From positions 124,001 through 188,000 of the forward strand of contig JALRMH010000053.1 of NCBI GenBank assembly GCA_026119935.1: a DNA stretch of 64,000 nucleotides, in the 5' to 3' direction. Positions 57,934 through 64,000 of the stretch are shown here, piece by piece. This DNA is from Endothia cerciana (lineage: Eukaryota; Ascomycota; Sordariomycetes; Diaporthales; Cryphonectriaceae). Numbering within the stretch: position 1 is the stretch's first letter; every line of letters starts with the position of its first letter. Both the position numbers and the translations under genes were made by a program. The notes under the pieces were generated by a model. It saw nothing but the letters and a program-made list of their open reading frames with translations, was not told the origin of the DNA and did not search any database.

Positions 57934-59754
57934 AACAACGAGAGCACTCGTTCATCCCACATGTTGGAAGAGGATACGGCATACGGCAACGTGGAATACG
58001 CGGCACTGAGCTATGTCTGGGGCCCTCCGACGAAACCATACTCCATGGGAGTCGTCAACGAGGGAGGACAAAGCATCGGCCGCATTCCCCTGACGGCCAA
58101 CTTGCACCATGCGCTTCAATACTTGCGCGACTCTCCCTACATCGAGACGAAAACTTTCTGGGTCGACCAAATCTGCATCAACCAGAGCGACAACACCGAG
58201 AAGAACCACCAGGTATCCCAGATGAAGGCGATCTACGAGGCTGCCGCCGAGGTTCTCACCTACCTAGGCCCCGAGGAACCAGGTGACGAGGAGGCTATCC
58301 TGATACTCGAGAAGATATTCCGGTGGTATCAGGAAAAGCTGAATGGGCAGCCGGACGACTCTGAGTCGGAGGAGCTCCGCAAAAGGCTGCGAAGCCAATA
58401 CGTTGAACCCATCTCGCACTGGCAGGAATACGGGGAAGGGAAAGACCCGCCTTCCGAGTTCCGCTTTGCTTGGACGGATGAAGACCTAATGGCCTACCAA
58501 CACCTCAATCGAGTTCTTAGTTCCACCGGGTGGCTAACCAGACTTTGGCTCGTTCCGGAGAACATGGCCAATCTCTGCACTGGCTTTATGCGCGGGCCTC
58601 GCCATATCCCATGGGAACATGTTGGTCTGTGTACCGCGTTCTCCATGGTTGGGATTCTTCCCGAACTCGACTCTATAAATCTGCTTTCAGTATGCGGGCT
58701 GCATGAGTTTCGGGTCTGCCGGAACAGGGCCGACTCCGCCAGCTTGCTTGAGCTGATGTGGAACTACAGAAACTCGGTGTGCTGGGATCCCCGAGACAAG
58801 ATATACGCGCTTCTAGGTATAGCTGATGATACCGAAGAGCTGGGGATCCTTCCAGAGTACGAGAAGTGTCCTGCACAGGTGTTCACCAACATGGCCGTGA
58901 GCTATCTCCAGAAACACCGGGAAGCACGTTCACATCGCGGGATTGAAGTAGTGCTGCATCGCGTTGGACAGGAGCCACCGCTCGACCCGTCGTTTCCGAG
59001 CTGGGTCCCGGAATTCACATCCTACCTCTTGGAGGCATCCTGGAGGTCTGATGAGGCGAACGCTGCCAGCGGACGCCTTCCGCTACACGAGGGATCCATA
59101 TCCTTCGAGTCGACCCCAACAATCGAAAATGGCATCCTTGTCGTGAAGGGCCTACGACTCAGGACATTGAGAGAATGTCTGGGGAGTTTTCTATTCTCCC
59201 TTGGCGACAGTCTGTCCATGTTTGAATTAGATCACATCATTGCTACCTTGGACGGAGCCAGTGCCCGGCTCGGTGACAGCGACGACGCCTGCGCCTTGCT
59301 ATGCCGGACACTGCTTATGGACCCGGAATGGCCATCACACTCCGACACGGGGACTCAGGACGCCGCACAGGCCTTTCGTGATGTAAGGCAGGTCCTGAGG
59401 CTCGCAAAAGGCGGTCTCCGATCCAAAAGCCGGACTACCCGTGGGGAGCTCTTCCTTCCTGTCCAGGACCCACAAGTCCCCGAATCAGCCTCACATATGA
59501 TTCAGGAGAGCCAGGCATTGTTTGGCAGAGCGCTATGGTTCCTGGAGGACGGCAGCTTGGTCCTTGCTCCAGATACGACCCAGCCCGGCGACGTTCCTAT
59601 CATCCTTTACGGGGGCAGATACGTATATTTCCTACGTCCATCTGGCGAAACGTACCAGTACATGGGCTGGGGCTACGTCCATGGTCTCATGAAGGGTGAA
59701 GTGTTTCAGGTCGAAGGCTGGCAGGATAGGGTTGAGACGTTCAGGCTGGGATAA
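57703..59754 (+). CDS. HET-domain (heterokaryon incompatibility) protein
   Basis: Intronless, 683 residues from the ATG at 57703. The HET domain covers about residues 95-330: EYAALSYVWGPP, LTANLHHALQYLR, FWVDQICINQSDNTEKNHQV, MKAIYEAAAEVLTYLGPE and a WLTRLWLVPE segment matching the usual W--R-W---E. The mid-part YRNSVCWDPRDKIYALLGIAD is the conserved follow-on of this class, and the C-terminus ends with GWGYVHGLMKGE, typical of these proteins. HET proteins act in the cytosol in recognition of non-self during hyphal fusion and can trigger cell death. An unusual run of 12 Asp codons lies between residues 66 and 77, before the domain. The protein has no NACHT or WD part. Confidence 0.93.
57898..57933 (+). 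repeat. (GAC)12 codon repeat in the HET gene
   Basis: Twelve perfect GAC triplets encode poly-Asp, followed by AACAAC. Being in frame, length change alters the protein without breaking it. Confidence 0.95.
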
Positions 59755-61540
59755 GCGAACGGCGGTGGATCGGACTGTGATTAGCTACAGGTAAGCTCAT
59801 CCCTACTCCCGTCCTCTGTCCATCTTGAAGAGAAGCCCGCCAGGGGGGCGGGGGCAAATTATAGCAGGCCTATTGACAACCGCTGCTCTATCAGGATCGA
59901 GACACAGGAGACACAATATAGCTAGCATTGCTTCGGCAAGTGGAGAGGTAGTTGCACGATGGTTTCTTGGTCCGACTATGTTGGCAAAAGAGTGCGCATG
60001 CAGCTTTGATTCCCTTCGTATACCGAACTAGTTACGGAAACGCTCTCTCAATATATAACTACCGCGAAATTCCTGGTTGATGCTCGAGTTAGCCGAGCCT
60101 GACCTGTTGCGAGTTGGCGAAAACGAAGCTATTGCTACTGGCATAGCGCCATATATCGGTCTGTCCGGCGTGGGTCTGATAACCAACAGACTAGACTACG
60201 CCTCCTCCCTCGAGCCCAGTATGGTCAGATTTCTGGATCAACCACTAATAGACCTGGACTGCTCCCGCAGTTGCTACTTACGTGGAAGACGTCAGCTCCA
60301 TGCGGTGGCCAACTCCGGCACCCCGGAAGCGGTGAAGAAGTTGACAGTTCGCCACTGTCCATGCTACGCCTGGTTAATGGGCATGGATCTAAGCTGAGGC
60401 TAGGTGGGTTTTGCGCCGGCCCGCCGGGTCGATGCTGGGTTCCCGAAAAGCATAAAATGCTGTCACCGAGACACCAGCTTTGGGAGGCGTGAGCGCTAAT
60501 TAGTATCTCGCGCGCGACTCTACTGCGACGATCAGAAGATTCGACCGGATATTCCGGGGAAGGTCCAGAAGCCTGAGACCAGGTTTCACGCATCACATCT
60601 AGGGCATAAAACAAGACTGGACGAGCAGAGCATCACAGGTGGGAAACCCAACCTCTGTGGGGATTGTTCAAGGAGATCTTGACTGCCAAGAGGTCGATGC
60701 ACAGGAGATTCATCACATAAGATTTTGCGGATCTTCAGAAGGAGATACTCAGAGTAGGACCGCATAATATCTCTGTGGGACCCATATCCACCTCCGCGAA
60801 CATCTCCGCTATCTACATGGCTGTGTAGTGCTACGTAATTGGTGTTACTACATAGTTCTATCACCAGTGATTGTCTTTGGTACCCCTTGTCATGTATTGT
60901 AGCAGTGTGACTTGAAATCCGTTCTCTGAAGCGACCTAGTCTCTGTCCTATTCAGGCCGACCAGTAGCCACTCATCTTTGGTGTTCAAAACAGACAATAC
61001 TGATCTAGGATAGTCCTTGGCCTTTCAATCTAGGGAAGGAAAGGCTACGGACCGGTGTTGTTGTGGTCACGCGGACCGCATTATGCTCACGAAGCGCCGG
61101 CTTGGAAGTTAGACCACACCTCCTGTACGCCAATAGTTGTCTCAAGGATCGCGATTGGCTCCGAGGCTGTAGTACTTGTGTAGAAACTACACACTGTTTC
61201 CCTTGCTCTGTAACTTGAGTAGCAAGTGACGGATCTCGAGCCGACACACATGTTAGGCCACAGGATCTTTTTCCCATGAGAATCACTGCCCAGAGAGCCA
61301 CCGGCTCACCGCAGTCGACGATGGCATGCCTGATGCATGCCTGGATCATAGTCTGGATCATGCCCAAAAGAGGAAAATGCTCTCAATCTTGCCCGACCAC
61401 CGACAAGTATAAATATGGGCTGGCATTCCCGCAGAATATCTATCCTCTTCAGCCGTCTCAACACTACCGGCCGCTTCTACGAACACAAGCACCAAAATCC
61501 AGAAACCAAGTTCAGCTCTCGGACGACCCAATCATTCAAA
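59755..61540. other. Intergenic
   Basis: Nearly 1.8 kb without a credible gene. It ends with the promoter of the small secreted protein, including a TATA box (61408-61415). Confidence 0.5.
61408..61415 (+). promoter_or_regulatory. TATA box of the small secreted protein gene
   Basis: TATAAATA, a full consensus, 133 bases before the ATG at 61541 and followed by a pyrimidine-rich leader. A strong TATA box fits a highly inducible gene. Confidence 0.55.
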
Positions 61541-61690
61541 ATGAGGCTGTACGCTATCATCTCAGCCGTTCTCTTCGCTAGCATGGCCACTGCTTGCCGG
61601 GGGAACGGGAACACGTGCAATCCCGCTATCCCAGGCTCTCGGTGCTGCTTGGGACACCACCATGTGAATGGCATTTGCGTCAAGAACTAG
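61541..61690 (+). CDS. Small secreted cysteine-rich protein (49 residues)
   Basis: A 49-codon gene from the ATG at 61541 (CAAAATGAGG context). The signal peptide is clear (MRLYAIISAVLFASMATA, cleavage about residue 18). The mature part of about 31 residues has five cysteines in the spacing C-x6-C-x8-C-C-x9-C with a His/Gly stretch between, ending CVKN. The frame extends upstream to 61415 without sense. Size, signal peptide and cysteines are those of fungal effector-like or antimicrobial peptides. Five cysteines leave one unpaired, so a dimer or a missing partner is possible. I recognise no family and do not assign a function. Confidence 0.75.
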   Translation: MRLYAIISAVLFASMATACRGNGNTCNPAIPGSRCCLGHHHVNGICVKN

Positions 61691-62158
61691 TAAGGCTACA
61701 ACGAAGTCCTCCTAGAGGTACTACTGATGTGCTAACTTTCATACGGGGTCTTCGTAACAACAAGCCAGAAAGGGGTTGAGGCAATATTTGCGAGCCCTTG
61801 ACCGTTGTATGGAGTTCCCTCTTGCGCGAGAGAGGGTTTTCAGCTCGGCCGGCCGAGGGTGGATGGCTCAGGTACTGTAGTGCTCTGCGGGGAGACGTCT
61901 TGAGGACTACCTAGGTAGCCATACAGACGCTCGTGACTGATACTCCGCTTCCTGTTCAATACTTGATGTGCATGCCAAATAGTGTCCCACGGTGTGGATC
62001 TGATGTTGACATCCTGTATGGGCTATTCACTCGTGATATCGAGGTGTACACAAATCATTACCGCTATTCTACATGTCTATAGAAACCCCGGGTCGACGCC
62101 AGTGCCCCTTGTCAGCAGCATTATCGAGGCCTCGAAATGTGGACAACGCCGGCAGCCC
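61691..62158. other. Convergent intergenic region
   Basis: 3' flanks of the small secreted protein and the minus-strand amine oxidase. Nothing else seen. Confidence 0.5.
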
Positions 62159-64000
62159 TCAGGGAATCCAAAGACCAGCGGCGCTGCCATTCAACCCGAG
62201 ATCACTCACTCTAATCTCCTTACTCTGATACTGCCTTTCCAGATCCGGCTCTAAGACCTCCAGAGGTACCTGGACGCCCTTCTTATATGGTGTCCCAAAA
62301 TAATTCGCTCCCTCATGTCGCTCGTACCCGCTCTTATCGCTTCGTCGCTCGCGATTCCTCAGATCCTGCGCTGGCCATGACTTGCTCGGCTCGCGGTCCG
62401 GGTCCGCGTCCGCATCCGGGAAGCCGGCAAAGCCTCCGCTCTTGTCGCCCTTCAGCTGTAGCCTGACGCCCTGCACGCTCTCGCGGCTCGGGTCACGGTC
62501 TGCAAAGTTGTGTGGCACGAACATGACGCTCGACGCGCTGGTGTGCATGAGCGTGTTGGGGATGTCTCCCGAGTGCGGGACGTGGTGGCTGCCCACGTTG
62601 AAGTAGACGACCAGGTCGCCATCATACCCGTCATCATGCTCAAGGCTCTCGGAGTCCACAAGCCTGGTGAAGTCGATGATAGGATGGTGCGCGTCCAGGT
62701 AGTTGAGCGGGTCGGCGCCACGCGGCTCCTCATCCTTCTGCCTGACGACCCAGACGTCCTTCTCCGCCCACCTCGCACTGTTGCCGAGCGACGTCGAGTT
62801 GGCGATCGTCAGATGGGGTGTGTTGCCCATTCCGGTGCCGGACACAATGCGGTAGCCTCGCCTCTCGCCCCAGGCATTCTTGCTGTCGGACGAATAGACG
62901 ATGTAGAACTCGCCCGAGTTCTTGGGCCAATCGAGACCGGTCTCTCGGGCCACTGGATACTCCTTCAAATGCATTGTGTTCCGTTCCTTGACGTAGGGCT
63001 GGTCCCAGGGATAGCTAATAACGGTGGGCTCGACTGCCAGGCGGACCATGTCGTTGGCCTCGCCTGCGACGTCGAGATCCGCCTTGAAGCTTATGACGTG
63101 GTCATGAAGAGACGAAGAAAGCGCGTTGTGGACTCGGTGGCCGTACTCATCCTCGTTCTTGAAAGGATTGCTCGCAAAGAACGCACCGTAGATATAGCCC
63201 GAGGCCCGAACCTTGACCTCTATCGCCCCGTCCAGGTAGAAGTTGTAATCTATAGTGTAGTCGTAATTCCCAACGGTCGATACGGAGCGGAGCGTCAAGA
63301 AGGTGTTCCTTGAAACCGTGACAGAGTGTTGTGCCGTGTGGCGGGAGAGAAGGTGGTCAGAAGTGAACTCGAAGATGCAGATGTTGTTCGGCAGCCCCTC
63401 CGTCCTGCCGCTGCGATGGAGCTCGGAGCCCAGATAGTCTGCATATGCCGGGCAGTCGTAGCCAGGAACCAGCTCAAAGGCATTAGTGCCCATGCCGAAG
63501 AAAGTATCCAGAAACTCCTGACCACCTGCCATCGGGTCATCGCCGGCGTAGTGGGCCAGAGCCTCTTGGAGGCTGAGCTCGTACATCACGCGCTCCCCCT
63601 TGAGGCGGATGTCGAAGAGGCTAACGCCAGCAGCTTGGGTGCTGGTGAAATAGAACTCAAACCCAAACCATGACACGAACCGCTCAGCCTTGTCCAGCCT
63701 GTACCGAGGCCCGAGGGGCTGAATCGAGACAGGCGGGGGGAGTTCACGGCCGGCAGGGTCAGCATCGAAATCCTCGGTATCTGTCCAGGGGCCATCGACA
63801 TTCGGCTCCGTTCTCAGGAAGCCACTGCCAGGGTCCTTCATCGCCCTGCGCAGGTGGTCCACATCGTCGAATATCTGGCCGTTATACCACCACTCCCCGA
63901 CTTCCCACTGACGGATCTCCCTGCTGGCGTCGACTCTGGCATAGATGCCCTGCGGGAGCAGTGTACGGCCAGAGCTCCCCATGCCGGGCCTGAAGAACTG
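62159..64000 (-). CDS. Copper amine oxidase, catalytic part (cut by window edge)
   Basis: The minus-strand frame is open to base 64000 and ends with TGA at 62159, showing 613 C-terminal residues; the N-terminal domains lie outside the window. The catalytic domain is complete: the base-Asp region PGYDCPAYADY, the topaquinone site TVGNYDY (tyrosine modified to TPQ), the copper-ligand pair HDHVISFKADLD, and the third ligand region HHVPHSGDIPNTLM followed by SSVMFVPHNF. The enzyme oxidises primary amines to aldehydes with release of ammonia and H2O2. No membrane segment is seen in the visible part. The ATG at 63980-63982 is internal, since the frame continues upstream without interruption. Confidence 0.93.
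   Translation of the reverse strand, partial: QFFRPGMGSSGRTLLPQGIYARVDASREIRQWEVGEWWYNGQIFDDVDHLRRAMKDPGSGFLRTEPNVDGPWTDTEDFDADPAGRELPPPVSIQPLGPRYRLDKAERFVSWFGFEFYFTSTQAAGVSLFDIRLKGERVMYELSLQEALAHYAGDDPMAGGQEFLDTFFGMGTNAFELVPGYDCPAYADYLGSELHRSGRTEGLPNNICIFEFTSDHLLSRHTAQHSVTVSRNTFLTLRSVSTVGNYDYTIDYNFYLDGAIEVKVRASGYIYGAFFASNPFKNEDEYGHRVHNALSSSLHDHVISFKADLDVAGEANDMVRLAVEPTVISYPWDQPYVKERNTMHLKEYPVARETGLDWPKNSGEFYIVYSSDSKNAWGERRGYRIVSGTGMGNTPHLTIANSTSLGNSARWAEKDVWVVRQKDEEPRGADPLNYLDAHHPIIDFTRLVDSESLEHDDGYDGDLVVYFNVGSHHVPHSGDIPNTLMHTSASSVMFVPHNFADRDPSRESVQGVRLQLKGDKSGGFAGFPDADADPDREPSKSWPAQDLRNRERRSDKSGYERHEGANYFGTPYKKGVQVPLEVLEPDLERQYQSKEIRVSDLGLNGSAAGLWIP

Noticed and set aside
1..64000. CRISPR arrays, bacterial operons, ribosome-binding sites
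   Set aside because: Introns, tRNA intron and gene families show a fungal nuclear sequence; no direct-repeat/spacer arrays were seen.
1..64000. A secondary-metabolite gene cluster
   Set aside because: An AsaB-like gene, a methyltransferase and regulators are present, but there is no polyketide, peptide or terpene synthase and they are not contiguous.

Overview
The window reads as nuclear DNA of a filamentous ascomycete (Pezizomycotina, most likely Sordariomycetes). Genes carry short GT-AG introns, mostly 50-130 bases, coding stretches are GC-rich, there is an intron-bearing tRNA-Ser(CGA), and the gene families are typically fungal: HET domain, Zn2Cys6 regulators, a G1 peptidase, an NDT80/PhoG factor, BDF1 and MACPF-like proteins. 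All exon structures here were deduced by eye from reading frame, splice signals and phase, without transcript data.

Layout. 1-3.4 kb: a HET-like gene cut by the left edge and a three-repeat cysteine-rich single-pass membrane protein. 3.4-10.4 kb: a poor, decayed stretch with a tRNA-derived inverted repeat, a broken membrane-protein gene and a broken SRPK-type kinase gene. 10.5-18.3 kb: an orphan membrane protein, a large intronless gene joining a chymotrypsin-like domain to an NDT80/PhoG DNA-binding domain, and a secreted G1 glutamic peptidase. 18.5-28.8 kb: a hairpin-rich element, tRNA-Ser, two Zn2Cys6 regulators (one with two micro-exons inside the zinc cluster) and a small disordered protein. 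30-34.7 kb: a secreted SMP-30/gluconolactonase-like protein and an AsaB/CmcJ-like gene with a duplicated C-terminal module. 35-41.4 kb: two head-to-head MACPF-like genes, one long and fused to a bulb-type lectin. 42-52 kb: a methyltransferase, a transposase relic, a Utp12-domain nucleolar protein and the double-bromodomain protein BDF1. 53-64 kb: a small membrane protein with a suspected frameshift, a degenerate SGNH-like membrane protein, a full HET-domain protein, a tiny secreted cysteine-rich protein and a copper amine oxidase cut by the right edge.

How the genes may fit together. BDF1, the Utp12 protein and the tRNA are housekeeping. Much of the rest (HET and HET-like proteins, the protease-NDT80 fusion, the MACPF-like pair, the orphan membrane protein, the small secreted protein, several broken genes) looks like accessory content. 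The gene classes recall fungal non-self recognition, cell death and secretion, but any functional link between them is inference. The two best leads are the divergent MACPF-like pair with its lectin fusion and the protease-like/NDT80 fusion.
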